A stretch of 32,279 nucleotides of DNA from an uncultured Verrucomicrobiota bacterium (GCA_903904685.1 CAIVDS010000056.1:1-32279), one strand, 5' to 3'. Positions 6,951 through 16,551 are shown, counted from the first letter of the stretch. The notes: generated by a model from the sequence alone, not told the origin. Translations and numbers: made by a program.

Positions 6951-9518
6951 TCAGGATGGTCTCACGACGAGCTGCGTGCGCAGTGTCCGCTGAAACCGTT
7001 TCTGCGCGAAGACCTGCAAATCCGAAATCGTCACCGCGTCGATGCGGGTGTCGTAGGCCGCCATGTCGTCAACCGGCAGGCCATAAAGAGCATTAAGACC
7101 GGCGTGTATCGCCCGAGCCGAGTTGGTTTGCAGCCCCATGCGCCGGGCGGCTTTCAGGCGCGTCTGGCAGCGTTGCAGTTCCCCTGGCGTCACCTCACCG
7201 GCCTGCACGCGGGCGATCTCGGCGTCGATTTCCGCGAGCACGGCGTCAGCCGTGGCGGGCGCCGTGCCGGCGTAAAAAGTGAACATGCCCGCGTCGATGC
7301 CCGTCACACGACCGGCGCGCACAAAATACGCCAGCCCTTTTTCCTCGCGTACACGTTCAAACAGCCGCGACGACATGCCGCTGAAAAGTTCATCGGCCAC
7401 CTCGCCCGCGTAATAATCCTCACCCAGCAAGCCCGGCCCCGGAAACGACTGAAAGACCACGGCCTGCTCGCGCGGCTGTTTTTCCACGAAATCGCCGACT
7501 GCGCCCGAAGCCGCAACCGGCGCGATGCGCACCGGCGCCTTGCCCTTGGGCAATCGCGCAAGGAATGCCTTGAGCTTGGGCACGAGCACTTTTGGCGCGA
7601 AGTCGCCCGCCACCACCAAAACAACATTGCCCGCCACGCCGACACGCTTCCAAAGTGCGGCGAGATCGGCCGGTTTCAACGCGGCCAGTCCTTCGATCGT
7701 TCCTTGGGCGTCAATGGCGAGCGGATAACTGCCGAAGAATTTTTCCCGGACGATTTTCCACCCCACCGTCACCACATCGTCAGCGTCCTGCTGCAAGGCG
7801 GCCACCTGAGATTCGCGTTCGATGTCAAAACTGGCGCGAGTGAAAGTCGGCGCCATGATCGCCTCGCCCAGAAGCGCGAGCGCGCGATCCCCATCGCCGG
7901 GCAGCACCTCGGCGGCGAGGCCAAAACTATTGTTTCCCGAAAAGGGATAAAACGAGCCGCCCACTTCCTCGATGAACTGAGCCACCTCGGCGGCGGTGCG
8001 CTTGCGGGTGTCGCGCGTGAGCAGGTTGGCCATCAACGCAGTCGCCCCGCGCTGCGTCGCCGGTTCATGCAGCGGCCCGCCTTCCAGCAACAATCGGATG
8101 TGAAGATTCGGCAGGCGCGAATCGGGCCGCACGAACAGACGCGCCCCGTTTGGCAGTGTATGCGTGGAGAAAACCGGCGGTGTCGCCACGTTGTCCGCAC
8201 GCTCCTTCGACGGACGGGCGACGGTCTTAGGATTGAGTGAAACCTCAGTAAGATGCGCGGCCGCGAAGTAGGTTTTAACCACGCGCTTCAGCCCGATATT
8301 CGTCACACGGGCCAGTTGCTCAAAATAAGTGCGGCTGAAATCAAGATCGCCAACCACGACCTCGGCCATGCCCAGGCGCGAAGCCTGGCCCGAAATGGTT
8401 TTGCGCGTGTTGATCTCGCTCACAACCTGCTGGCGAAGAGCCTTGCGCAATTGCACAGGGGAGAAACCGCGGGCAATCACGCGGGCCAACGTCCGGTGAA
8501 TCTCCGCCACGGCCGCCTCGCGCTTCTGCGGCTCGCAGGTAAATGAAATGTAGAACAGGCCGGCGTTGCCGGGATTCCAGCAGTGCGCATCGATGGAGTG
8601 AACGAGGCGCTTTTTTTCGCGCACGGCTTCCCAGAGAACCGAGCTGTCGCCCTGGCCAAGCAACGTGGCCAGCAAGTCCAACGCGGGCGCATCGGCATGG
8701 GTGAGTCCGGGAATTTGCCAAGCCAAACAGGCACGGGTAAGCTCGACATCCTCGTAGCCGTGCATGATGCGCGGAGCGAGTTGCACGGGTTCCGCCGATA
8801 CCACCACGGGCGCCAGCCTGCCGCGGGGAGCATCGCAAAAATGTTTTTCCACGAGTGCGCGCACAGCCGCCGGATCGACGTCGCCGGCGACCACCACGAC
8901 GAGGTTGTTGGGCACGTAACGCGCCTGATAATACGCCAGCAAATCCTCGCGTGTCACGGCGGAGAAAACATCGCGATGGCCGATGATGGGGTGGCGATAA
9001 GGGTGCTCGCGGAACGCGGTTTCAAAGAGGGTCTTCCCCAGTCTGGAATCGGGATCGTCCTGCCCCATGGCAATCTCGCGCAGGATCACGTCTTTTTCCC
9101 GTGTCACCTCGTCAGCCGGCAAAGTGGAATGCAACACGGCGTCCGCCAAAATATCGACCGCCACGCCCAGATGTTCGGACGGCAAGTCGATGTAATAAAC
9201 CGTGCGATCAAAAGTCGTGTAGGCGTTGATGTTGCCGCCATGCGCCTGTACCGTGGTGGAAATGTCGCGGCCCGCCCGGCGCGTCGTGCCCTTGAACAGC
9301 ATGTGTTCGAGGTAGTGGGAAAGCCCCGCGCCCAGCAGCGCGCCTTCATGGATGCTGCCCGTTTTCACCCAGACTTGCACGGAAGCCACCGGCGCGAATG
9401 CATCCCGTTGCACAAGCAGGGTGAGCCCGTTCGGAAGAACCGTGCGTTCGGCTGGCTGGCGCCAGAAAGATTCAAGAAGTCGAAGATCAGAAACAGACGA
9501 AGCGGCAGGCTTGGGCAT
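6951..9518 (-). CDS. M16 family zinc peptidase, two-domain (855 aa)
   Basis: The protein is a fused pair of M16 domains. The first has the inverted zinc motif HxxEH at H68-E71-H72 (LSHYLEHMLFKGT) with the distal ligand probably E148 (REIAMGQDD). The second half lacks HxxEH (GATALMANLLTRDT at the equivalent place) but has the RLFERVREEKGLAY segment holding the Arg/Tyr residues that bind substrate, so the active site is assembled from both halves, as in pitrilysin-type clamshell peptidases. No signal peptide is obvious (MPKPAASSV), so it is probably cytoplasmic, although relatives may be periplasmic. It lies 75 bases downstream of the Minf_1886 gene on the same strand; two short inverted repeats fill that gap. 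Confidence 0.93.
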   Translation of the reverse strand: MPKPAASSVSDLRLLESFWRQPAERTVLPNGLTLLVQRDAFAPVASVQVWVKTGSIHEGALLGAGLSHYLEHMLFKGTTRRAGRDISTTVQAHGGNINAYTTFDRTVYYIDLPSEHLGVAVDILADAVLHSTLPADEVTREKDVILREIAMGQDDPDSRLGKTLFETAFREHPYRHPIIGHRDVFSAVTREDLLAYYQARYVPNNLVVVVAGDVDPAAVRALVEKHFCDAPRGRLAPVVVSAEPVQLAPRIMHGYEDVELTRACLAWQIPGLTHADAPALDLLATLLGQGDSSVLWEAVREKKRLVHSIDAHCWNPGNAGLFYISFTCEPQKREAAVAEIHRTLARVIARGFSPVQLRKALRQQVVSEINTRKTISGQASRLGMAEVVVGDLDFSRTYFEQLARVTNIGLKRVVKTYFAAAHLTEVSLNPKTVARPSKERADNVATPPVFSTHTLPNGARLFVRPDSRLPNLHIRLLLEGGPLHEPATQRGATALMANLLTRDTRKRTAAEVAQFIEEVGGSFYPFSGNNSFGLAAEVLPGDGDRALALLGEAIMAPTFTRASFDIERESQVAALQQDADDVVTVGWKIVREKFFGSYPLAIDAQGTIEGLAALKPADLAALWKRVGVAGNVVLVVAGDFAPKVLVPKLKAFLARLPKGKAPVRIAPVAASGAVGDFVEKQPREQAVVFQSFPGPGLLGEDYYAGEVADELFSGMSSRLFERVREEKGLAYFVRAGRVTGIDAGMFTFYAGTAPATADAVLAEIDAEIARVQAGEVTPGELQRCQTRLKAARRMGLQTNSARAIHAGLNALYGLPVDDMAAYDTRIDAVTISDLQVFAQKRFQRTLRTQLVVRPS

Positions 9519-9593
9519 GGGAAAATCGAATCATGCTGCGGTAGCAACGTCTGCGCCGCCAGACGGAAAGTAACCGTTGAGCAAAACCACAGG

Positions 9594-10034
9594 TTACACG
9601 GACTCAACCCGCTTGACTGGAGACAAACCCGATCGACGGGGATTTCGGGGCAAAAACGGTTTTACGAAAGCATCTTCAAACGTATAAACCTCGGCGAAAT
9701 CCTCGCGGCGGTCTTTGTCGGTTTTACTGAAAACTTTATACTCGATAAGATTGAAAACAATCTCGCCAAAATCACCGCAACGCCGGATGCCCCAAGATCC
9801 CAGCACCGTGATGGCAAGAGGGCCAAACTGATCCAACGCATAGGAGCGCAATCCCATCAATAATTCTTCCCCGGAGATGTGCAAAGACTTCTTGGCGCGC
9901 TCGGAGTCCTTTTCCGCCAATTTCTTCACCGCGTAATCGAGGCCTTCACGCAAAAAGCTATACGCCTTGCGGTCATACCGCGTGTCTTCCTTGCAAATAA
10001 GACCGACCACTTCGTTGAAATCCAGATCCTGCAT
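9594..10034 (-). CDS. Minf_1886 family protein
   Basis: The 146-residue sequence (MQDLDFNEVVGLICKEDTRY...) matches the Minf_1886 family, a conserved protein of unknown function typical of Verrucomicrobia and Planctomycetes. Recognisable blocks are the DTRYDRKAYSFLREGL segment, HISGEELLMGLRSYALDQFG and GIRRCGDFGEIVFNLIE, ending with a Phe-Glu rich acidic stretch. It is a soluble mostly helical protein without signal peptide. I start at ATG 10034 because the conserved block starts there; an upstream in-frame extension to 10076 adds unconserved hydrophobic residues. The gene is divergent from the Fur-family gene, with a 147-base shared upstream region containing a perfect inverted repeat. Confidence 0.85.
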   Translation of the reverse strand: MQDLDFNEVVGLICKEDTRYDRKAYSFLREGLDYAVKKLAEKDSERAKKSLHISGEELLMGLRSYALDQFGPLAITVLGSWGIRRCGDFGEIVFNLIEYKVFSKTDKDRREDFAEVYTFEDAFVKPFLPRNPRRSGLSPVKRVESV

Positions 10035-10139
10035 ATTTATGAAAAGAAATGTGCACACGCCTCCCCACAGGTGCAACTCGCAAGCTTACCTACGGACCAT
10101 GAACATCAAAATAGCCCCATGTATTCTTTCTTTCAATTG

Positions 10140-10157
10140 CGTGACAATTATGTCACG
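10140..10157. promoter_or_regulatory. Perfect 7-bp inverted repeat, putative operator
   Basis: CGTGACA-ATTA-TGTCACG is an exact inverted repeat (7-bp arms, 4-base spacer) lying between the divergent Minf_1886 and Fur-family genes, 25 bases before the Fur start. It has the size and symmetry of a dimeric helix-turn-helix binding site. The GTGA-N8-TCAC spacing differs from a classic CRP site. The binding protein is unknown; autoregulation by the neighbouring Fur-like protein is an inference. Confidence 0.5.
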
Positions 10158-10161
10158 TTAG

Positions 10162-10185
10162 TCATTAGCATTAATATCATAATGA
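10162..10185. promoter_or_regulatory. AT-rich inverted repeat over the Fur-family start codon
   Basis: TCATTA (10162-10167) and TAATGA (10180-10185) form an inverted repeat separated by 12 AT-rich bases and include the ATG at 10182. A nested CATTA...TAATG repeat (10169-10173 and 10180-10184) strengthens the symmetry. The words resemble halves of Fur-type boxes (ATAATGAT). A protein bound here would block transcription or translation initiation, so negative autoregulation is plausible but untested. Confidence 0.35.
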
Positions 10186-10697
10186 TCTCATCAACCCAAA
10201 CGAACAATCCGCTAGGCAATTTGACCCCCTCAGAGATCAGCAACTCGCTTGAGCAAGCGCTGCAGAGCCTAAAAACAGCCGGTCATCGTATTACCAAGCC
10301 CCGCAAAGCGATTCTCACCGCTCTTCTCAAGCGCTCGCATCCCATCACCATCGAGCAAATTCACGACGATCTATCGAAACACTCGTGCGACCTCGTAACC
10401 GTTTATCGCTGTCTGGCTGCATTCGAGGAACTCAACCTTGTGCGCCGATCTTATTGTCGCAACGGCACCAGCCTCTACCAAATCCAAATGGGCAACGAAC
10501 CGGTCTACCATGTCGTCAGCAAGACCGATAATACCATCGCCGTCCTGACGCCTGAACTCACCGCCGAGCTCCGCGCCTCCATCAAAAAAATCGAAGACAA
10601 CCTCAAGGCTCAGGGCTACTCCAATATTTCCCACATGGCGGGGTTCTTTGCCACTGCGCCGGCCGCAACAGGCCAGTCGATCACTGCCCCTGTCTGA
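10182..10697 (+). CDS. Fur-family transcriptional regulator with degenerate metal sites
   Basis: The 171-residue protein has a winged-helix domain typical of Fur (about residues 28-105: GHRITKPRKAILTALL, then HPITIEQIHDDL and DLVTVYRCLAAFEELNLV). The dimerisation/metal domain is abnormal. Where Fur has a His cluster followed by CxxCG, this protein reads PVYHVVSKTDNTI (about 108-119): only H110 remains, and both cysteines are replaced (S113, D116). The C-terminal CxxC is also absent, although GY.NISHMAGFF keeps one His (H151). Hence normal Zn structural and Fe/Zn sensing sites look lost, and the signal it responds to is unclear. ATG 10182 is chosen over upstream in-frame codons because the sequence before it is unlike Fur. 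A strong terminator follows. Confidence 0.85.
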   Translation: MISSTQTNNPLGNLTPSEISNSLEQALQSLKTAGHRITKPRKAILTALLKRSHPITIEQIHDDLSKHSCDLVTVYRCLAAFEELNLVRRSYCRNGTSLYQIQMGNEPVYHVVSKTDNTIAVLTPELTAELRASIKKIEDNLKAQGYSNISHMAGFFATAPAATGQSITAPV

Positions 10698-10726
10698 GAC
10701 CTTTCGCCCTCGCTTTTTAGTCTAAG

Positions 10727-10754
10727 CCGCAGCCAGAAAGGTTGCGGTTTTTTT
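10727..10754 (+). terminator. Rho-independent terminator of the Fur-family gene
   Basis: CCGCAGCC (10727-10734), loop AGAAA and GGTTGCGG (10740-10747) form an 8-bp stem with one G-T pair, followed immediately by seven T residues (10748-10754). It lies 30 bases after the Fur-family stop codon and is correctly oriented for it. Confidence 0.88.
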
Positions 10755-10840
10755 GTGGCTGCTGATGAGGCTGTCCGTGTCCATCGGTGCAATCGGGCGG
10801 TCAAAAACCACTGCAGAACAGCCACCAAATCCGCGTTACT

Positions 10841-12295
10841 TTACTCGACAAGTAATCGACGCAGCGTTTCGTCAACGAGCTTGGGGTTGGCCTTGCCCTT
10901 CGACGCTTTCATGATCGGGCCCTTGAGTCCGTTGATCGCGCTCTCCTTGCCGGCCTTGAACTCGGCCACGGACTTCGCGTTGGCGGCAATGGCTTCGCAG
11001 CACCAGCCTTCGAGCTCGGCGCTGTCGGTCGGCGCGGCAGCAAGGCCCTTTTTGGCAACGATAGCAAACGGCGTTTCACCTGTGGCAGCCATGTCGATAA
11101 AGACTGCCTTCGCGGCGTTGGAAAGGAGAGTGCCCGCATCGATGAGCTTCACCAGCTCGGCGATGTGAGCGGGGCGGACTTTGGAGTCGGCAATATTGAT
11201 CTTGGCGACACCGAGTTCGCGCTGGAGGTCGTTGGCAATCCAGTTACCAACGGCCTGTCCTTGGCCGGGGCCGGCGATCTTGGCGGCCTCCTCGAAATAG
11301 TCGGCCAGCGCCTTGTCCCACACGAGGACGGACGTGAGCGTATAGGGCAGACCGTATTCGGATTGAAAGCGGGTTTGCTTGGCGAAAGGAAGTTCGGGAC
11401 ACTCGGCCTGAATACGAGCCTTCCACTCGGCATCTACCATCACCGGCATAAGGTCGGGATCGGGGAAGTAGCGGTAGTCGTGCGCCATTTCCTTCGAACG
11501 GAGCGACTGGCTGGTGCCGGTCTGTCCGTCGTAATCACGGGTTTCCTGCACGATGGTGCCGCCGCTTTCGACGGCGGCGATCTGACGCTTGATCTCGTAA
11601 GCGATGCCGTCGCGCACGTAGGAAATGGAGTTAAGGTTCTTCAACTCAACCTTGGTTCCGAGCTTGGTTTCGCCAACGAGGCGGATGGAGATATTGGCAT
11701 CGCAGCGAAGCTGGCCCTTCTCCATGTCGCAGTCGGAGATGCCGCCGTAGATCATCGTCGCGCGGAGCGACGTGAGATAGGCGTAGGCTTCGTCGGCGGA
11801 TTTGATGACCGGCTCCGAAACGATCTCCATGAGCGGCGTGCCGGCACGGTTATAGTCGACGAACGAGTCGAAGGCCTCGTGGTTGAGCTTGCCGACGTCT
11901 TCCTCGAGGTGGATGCGGGTGAGCGCGATTTTTTTGTGTTTGCCCTGGACGTTACGGGACGGGCCGGGGAGCTCGATCTCGACCGCGCCGTTCAGGCAGA
12001 TCGGCTGGTCGTATTGGGATATCTGATAGTTCTTCGGTGAGTCAGGGTAAAAGTAGTTTTTCCTGTCCCACTTGCAAACAGGGGCAATATCGCAGCCGAG
12101 GAGGAGGCCGGCCTTGATGACGGCATCGAGCGCAGCCTTATTCATCACGGGAAGGACCCCGGGGAGAGCGAGGACCACCGGATCGGTAAGCGTGTTCGCG
12201 GGTTGCCCATAGCCGGCGGCGACGCGGGTGAACATTTTCGAACGAGTTTTGATCTGAATGTGAACCTCAAGACCGATGACGGCTTCGTATTTCAT
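10841..12295 (-). CDS. gatB: Asp/Glu-tRNA amidotransferase subunit B
   Basis: The 484-residue protein begins MKYEAVIGLEVHIQI, the conserved GatB N-terminus; an open frame continues upstream to 12499 but that is antisense to nothing conserved and overlaps gatA. Conserved blocks include NYFYPDSPKNYQISQYDQPI, the LEEDVGKLNH kinase-like motif, DYNRAGTPLMEIVSEP and GQLRCDANISIR. The C-terminal YqeY-like tRNA-binding tail ends KGKANPKLVDETLRRLL. GatB phosphorylates the mischarged Glu- or Asp-tRNA and, with GatA and GatC, converts it to Gln-tRNA(Gln) or Asn-tRNA(Asn). It is last in the pheS-pheT-gatC-gatA-gatB run, 11 bases after gatA. Confidence 0.96.
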   Translation of the reverse strand: MKYEAVIGLEVHIQIKTRSKMFTRVAAGYGQPANTLTDPVVLALPGVLPVMNKAALDAVIKAGLLLGCDIAPVCKWDRKNYFYPDSPKNYQISQYDQPICLNGAVEIELPGPSRNVQGKHKKIALTRIHLEEDVGKLNHEAFDSFVDYNRAGTPLMEIVSEPVIKSADEAYAYLTSLRATMIYGGISDCDMEKGQLRCDANISIRLVGETKLGTKVELKNLNSISYVRDGIAYEIKRQIAAVESGGTIVQETRDYDGQTGTSQSLRSKEMAHDYRYFPDPDLMPVMVDAEWKARIQAECPELPFAKQTRFQSEYGLPYTLTSVLVWDKALADYFEEAAKIAGPGQGQAVGNWIANDLQRELGVAKINIADSKVRPAHIAELVKLIDAGTLLSNAAKAVFIDMAATGETPFAIVAKKGLAAAPTDSAELEGWCCEAIAANAKSVAEFKAGKESAINGLKGPIMKASKGKANPKLVDETLRRLLVE

Positions 12296-12306
12296 TTTTT
12301 CAACTC

Positions 12307-13785
12307 TCAGAGATTGGGAGTCCGCTTCGACCAGTCGTGAGCGGAATCGTAGGCATTGGCTATCGCAAGGAGGTCGGCTTCCTTGAAAGGCTGGCCGATG
12401 AGCTGCATGCCGATGGGAAGACCGTCCGACGAAAATCCGCACGGCACGCTGATGCCGGGGAGTCCAGCGAGATTCACGCCGATCGTATAAACGTCGCACA
12501 GATACATCGCCAGCGGATCGGCCTTGGCGCCACGCTTGAAGGCGGGCGTGGGCGTCGTGGGCGTGATGATGGCATCGACCTCGTTGTAGGCGTTAAGGAA
12601 ATCTTGGCGGATCAGTGTGCGGACTTTCTGCGCGCGGAGGTAGTAGGCGTCGTAGTAGCCGCTGCTCAGCACGTAGGTACCAAGGATGATGCGGCGCTTC
12701 ACCTCGGGGCCGAAGCCCTCGGCGCGTGATTTAAAGTAGAGATCGACGATGTCGTTGGCGTCTGCCGCACGGTGCCCATAGCGGATACCATCGTAACGGC
12801 TCAGGTTCGATGAACACTCGGCGGTCGCGATGATGTAGTAAACCCCCACGCCATACTCGGTGTGCGGCAGAGAGACGTTCTTAATCTCGCAGCCCAGTTT
12901 CTCATAGTAGGAAATCGCCTTCTCGACCGCGGCAGCGACCTCGGGGTCGAGACCTTCGCCGAAGTATTCCTTGGGGATGCCGAGACGCCACGGACCCTTT
13001 TTCTCCTTCAAGGCAGCTCGATAATCGGGGATCTCAACCTTGAACGAAGTCGAGTCGCGTTCGTCGTGACCCGCAATGGCCTGGAGGGCGATTGCCGCGT
13101 CTTCGACCGTGCGCGTGAAGGGACCGATCTGGTCGAGCGACGAGGCGAACGCTATCAATCCATAGCGCGAGACGAGTCCATAGGTTGGCTTGAGGCCGAC
13201 GACGTTGCAGAGCGCGGCGGGCTGGCGAATGGAACCGCCGGTGTCGGAGCCGAGCGTCGCGATGGCTTCGCCGGCCGCCAGTGCGGCGGCGCTGCCGCCC
13301 GATGAACCACCGGGAACACAATCGAGTTTGTAGGGGTTGCGCGTGGTATGGAACGCGGAGTTCTCCGTGGAGGAACCCATCGCGAACTCGTCGAGGTTCA
13401 GACGGCCCCAAATGACCGCGCCGGCCTTCTTCAACTTTTGCGTGACGGTCGCGTCGTAGGGCGAGACGAAGTTCGCCAGCATCTTTGACGAGGCGGTGAG
13501 CGGCTGTCCGGTGACGGCGATCACGTCCTTTATGCCGATGGGGATGCCATCGAGCGGCCCCCTCGCCTGCCCTGCGGCGCGGCGCGCGTCGGACGCGGCG
13601 GCCTGCGCGAGAGCGTCGTCGGTGTCGTAAGAGTTGAACGCCTTGACGCGCTCCTCGACGGCCTGCGTGCGGGCGATGACGGCATGCATAAGCTCGACCG
13701 AGGTGATCGTCTTCGCCTCAAGCAGCGCGGCGAGTTCGGCGATTGATTGGTTAAAAAGCGCGGCAGGCATGGCGGCGGTGCTCAT
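12307..13785 (-). CDS. gatA: Asp/Glu-tRNA amidotransferase subunit A
   Basis: This 492-residue amidase-signature protein has the Ser-cisSer-Lys catalytic triad: K86 (PIGIKDV), S161 (GGSSGGS) and nucleophile S185 ([10 protein letters not shown]). The 75- and 24-residue spacings are the same as in characterised GatA (K79-S154-S178 in S. aureus). GatA releases ammonia from glutamine or asparagine, which is channelled to GatB. The start ATG at 13785 overlaps the gatC stop by 4 bases (ATGA), indicating translational coupling; a second Met at codon 6 (13770) is possible. The C-terminus has the usual [13 protein letters not shown] block. Confidence 0.97.
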   Translation of the reverse strand: MSTAAMPAALFNQSIAELAALLEAKTITSVELMHAVIARTQAVEERVKAFNSYDTDDALAQAAASDARRAAGQARGPLDGIPIGIKDVIAVTGQPLTASSKMLANFVSPYDATVTQKLKKAGAVIWGRLNLDEFAMGSSTENSAFHTTRNPYKLDCVPGGSSGGSAAALAAGEAIATLGSDTGGSIRQPAALCNVVGLKPTYGLVSRYGLIAFASSLDQIGPFTRTVEDAAIALQAIAGHDERDSTSFKVEIPDYRAALKEKKGPWRLGIPKEYFGEGLDPEVAAAVEKAISYYEKLGCEIKNVSLPHTEYGVGVYYIIATAECSSNLSRYDGIRYGHRAADANDIVDLYFKSRAEGFGPEVKRRIILGTYVLSSGYYDAYYLRAQKVRTLIRQDFLNAYNEVDAIITPTTPTPAFKRGAKADPLAMYLCDVYTIGVNLAGLPGISVPCGFSSDGLPIGMQLIGQPFKEADLLAIANAYDSAHDWSKRTPNL

Positions 13786-14072
13786 TCGACAACCTTGGGA
13801 ACGACGATCATGTGGTCGCGTTTCTCAGGCGCATTGAGAAGGGCATCCTCGACGGAAAGCCCGGGCGTCGCGACATCGTCGGCCCAGACGTTATAGACGG
13901 GGAATGCGTGCGCGGTCGGCTCGACGCCTGTCACATCGACCTGTTTGAGCTTCTCGATGTTGGTGAGCACATCGGCGAGTTGCGCGGAAAACTTTATCTT
14001 TTCCTCCGGCGTGAGCGCAAGGCGCGCGAGATTCGCGATGCGGTCGATGTTGAGATCTTTAGGAACAGACAT
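13782..14072 (-). CDS. gatC: Asp/Glu-tRNA amidotransferase subunit C
   Basis: The 96-residue product contains the GatC pattern: [16 protein letters not shown] near the N-terminus, the [21 protein letters not shown] helix-turn and a C-terminal block ending with [16 protein letters not shown]. GatC wraps around GatA and GatB and stabilises the complex. I start at ATG 14072 ([12 protein letters not shown]); the frame continues upstream to 14153 but overlaps pheT with unconserved sequence. It lies 7 bases after the pheT stop and overlaps gatA by 4 bases. Confidence 0.95.
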   Translation of the reverse strand: MSVPKDLNIDRIANLARLALTPEEKIKFSAQLADVLTNIEKLKQVDVTGVEPTAHAFPVYNVWADDVATPGLSVEDALLNAPEKRDHMIVVPKVVE

Positions 14073-14079
14073 GGCGGCG

Positions 14080-16542
14080 TTATTTCCGGATTTGGTAAGG
14101 CGTAGTCTTGAGCAGCTCGTCCTGAATCTTGGTAAAGATGACGTTGACCTCATCGTCGGTGAGCGTGCGGTCAGAGGAGCGGAATACGAGGGAGAATGCC
14201 AGGCTCTTGGCGCCTTCAGGCAGGCCCTTGCCTTGGTAAACGTCGAACACGTTCACGGCTTCGAGCGCGAAGGCGTTGCCCACGGCAGCGCGGGCGACCT
14301 TGGTGAGAGCTTTCTGAACCTCGGAAGACGCCGTCGCCTCAGGAACGATCAGCGCGAGGTCGCGGAGGGCGGCGGGCTGCAGGCCGAAGGGCTTGTAGCT
14401 GCGACGGTCGGCGTCAGCGGTGACCTTCTCCGACACGATGGCAAAGAAGCCGGCGTAAACTTTGCCGGCGATGCCGAGAGCCTTCAGATGCGCGAGGCTC
14501 ACGAGGCCGAAGGTCGAAGTCCAACCGTGCTGGAGGTTGCCGGCGGTGGCGGCATGACCTTCCTGCCAGCCGAGCGCGGGCGCGGCGACGAGCGCCGTCG
14601 GCTGGCGTTCGAGTTCGATGCCGGCGAAGGAGCCAATGGTCGCTGTGTGGCGCTTGGCGGCGTAGAAGTCGGCGGACTCCCGTGTGCGCCAGTTGCGCTC
14701 GCCGGTTTCCTCGGCCATCACGAAGGCGGCGGCGACACACTCGGAAAGTTGGCCGTTGCGCTCGATAAACACGCGACCGGTCTCGAAGAGGCGCGAGGCG
14801 GCGACACCGCGGGACTGGTTGAGCTTCAGTGATTCGAGCAGACCACTGACAAGCGTCGGACGCAGATGTGATTGGTCTTCGACGAAGGGATTGGCGAGCG
14901 CGAGGTCTGCAACGGCAGCGGGCGTGGCCCACGCGGCAAGTTCCTTGGCGGGGCGGAGCGTGTAATTGACGCACTCGTTGAACCCCTGACCGACGAGCGC
15001 GGCGGACACGGCGCGGTTGAAGATCACGATAGGGTCGTCGTTGCCAACGAGTCCCGGGGCGGTGATCACGCTCGCTGGAATTTTTTCGGTGCCGTAAAGA
15101 CGCACGACTTCCTCGACAAGGTCGATGGGGCGATCGAGATCGTCGCGCCAACTCGGGATAGAGAACGTCCAGGCTGGACCGCGGTTTTCGGTGGGCTCTT
15201 CACGGACAACGCCGAGTTCGAGAGATTCGAGCGCGGTGCGTTGGTCGGCGGCGGGAATTTCGAAACCAAGCTTTTCGTTGATGTAGGCAGGCGTGACGGT
15301 GATCTCGCGCTGCCACGGGATATCGGCGCCAACGCGATGGATCGGTCCGGCAACTTGGCCGCCGGCATGGGCAAGAATCAAGTCGATGAAACGGTGGGCC
15401 GCTTCGTCGAGCGAGTGGACATCGACGCCGCGCTCGTAGCGGTAGGATGAATCGGAGGCGAGGCCGAGACGCTTCGAGGTGGCGCGGACGGACTGACGCT
15501 TAAAATAGGCGACTTCGAGAACGAGGTCGATCGTGTCGGACGACACGCCGGAGTCGGCGGAGCCCATGATGCCGGCGATGACGACGGGCTTTTGCGCATC
15601 GGCGATGACCAGCATGCCAGCTGAGAGAGTGCGCTCCTTGTTATCGAGCGTGACGATCTTTTCACCCTCGGCGGCATGACGAACGATGATCTCGGCGCCG
15701 GCGAGCTTCCAAAAATCGAAGGCGTGCACAGGCTGGCCGTATTCGAGCATCACGTAGTTGCCGATATCAACGACGTTGTTGATCGGACGGAGGCCGACGG
15801 CGGAGAGACGCTGCTGCATCCAGTCGGGCGACGGGCCGACTTTGACGCCAGTGACAACTGTGGCGGTGTAGAGAGGACAGTCGGAGGCGGCATCGACGCG
15901 GACGGACTTGAGCAAGTCGATGCGCGGGTTGGCGACGATGGCGGCGGGCGTGAAGCTAACCGATGGATAAGAGAGATCTTTTTTGAACCACGCGGCCAGT
16001 TCACGAGCGACACCGATGTGAGAAAGGGCATCAGGGCGGTTGGGCGTGATCTCGATGTCGAACACAACATCCCCGGCAGGCAGCACGTCGTTGATGGGCG
16101 TGCCGGCGGCGGGACGGGCGGTAAGAATGAGAAGCCCGGTGGCGTCCTCCGCAATGGCGAGTTCCTTGGCCGAGCACATCATGCCGGAGGAAGCCTCGCC
16201 GCGAACCTTGGCTTCCTTGATGACGAAGTTACCAGGGAGCACAGCGCCAACGAGGGCGATGGGGACACGGTCGCCGACAGTATAATTCTGTGCGCCGCAA
16301 ACGATGCGCTTCACGCCCTGCACGGGGCCGACATCCACGGTACAGACGGAGAGCTTGTCAGCGTTGGGGTGCTTGTCGCGGGTGAGAACCTCGCCGACAA
16401 AGACATTGTCGAGCTTGGGCGCGCCGGTGCGGATGACCTGCTCGACCTCGAAGCCGAGGAAAGTAATGGCGCGAGAAATCTCGTCATCGGCGATACCAGC
16501 GAGATCGACGTAGGACTGGAGCCAGTTACAGGAAATTTTCAT
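14080..16542 (-). CDS. pheT: Phenylalanyl-tRNA synthetase beta subunit
   Basis: The 820-residue protein begins MKISCNWLQSYVDL, the typical PheT start. An EMAP-II-like tRNA-binding domain follows at about residues 40-150 (VFVGEVLTRDKHPNADKLSVC). Next come the B3/B4 editing region, B5 domain (ITVTPAYINEKLG) and catalytic-like core, and a C-terminal ferredoxin-fold anticodon-binding domain ending with FRSSDRTLTDDEVNVIF. With PheS it forms the alpha2-beta2 enzyme that charges tRNA(Phe); the beta subunit edits Tyr-tRNA(Phe). It starts 9 bases after the pheS stop and ends 7 bases before gatC. Confidence 0.97.
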   Translation of the reverse strand: MKISCNWLQSYVDLAGIADDEISRAITFLGFEVEQVIRTGAPKLDNVFVGEVLTRDKHPNADKLSVCTVDVGPVQGVKRIVCGAQNYTVGDRVPIALVGAVLPGNFVIKEAKVRGEASSGMMCSAKELAIAEDATGLLILTARPAAGTPINDVLPAGDVVFDIEITPNRPDALSHIGVARELAAWFKKDLSYPSVSFTPAAIVANPRIDLLKSVRVDAASDCPLYTATVVTGVKVGPSPDWMQQRLSAVGLRPINNVVDIGNYVMLEYGQPVHAFDFWKLAGAEIIVRHAAEGEKIVTLDNKERTLSAGMLVIADAQKPVVIAGIMGSADSGVSSDTIDLVLEVAYFKRQSVRATSKRLGLASDSSYRYERGVDVHSLDEAAHRFIDLILAHAGGQVAGPIHRVGADIPWQREITVTPAYINEKLGFEIPAADQRTALESLELGVVREEPTENRGPAWTFSIPSWRDDLDRPIDLVEEVVRLYGTEKIPASVITAPGLVGNDDPIVIFNRAVSAALVGQGFNECVNYTLRPAKELAAWATPAAVADLALANPFVEDQSHLRPTLVSGLLESLKLNQSRGVAASRLFETGRVFIERNGQLSECVAAAFVMAEETGERNWRTRESADFYAAKRHTATIGSFAGIELERQPTALVAAPALGWQEGHAATAGNLQHGWTSTFGLVSLAHLKALGIAGKVYAGFFAIVSEKVTADADRRSYKPFGLQPAALRDLALIVPEATASSEVQKALTKVARAAVGNAFALEAVNVFDVYQGKGLPEGAKSLAFSLVFRSSDRTLTDDEVNVIFTKIQDELLKTTPYQIRK

Positions 16543-16551
16543 GGGATATGC

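Noticed and set aside
9549-9597. Two small inverted repeats (GTCTG/CAGAC and GTAACC/GGTTAC) between the Minf_1886 and M16 genes
   Set aside because: Stems are only 5-6 bp, one has a 16-base loop, and no proper T run follows, so I do not call a terminator.
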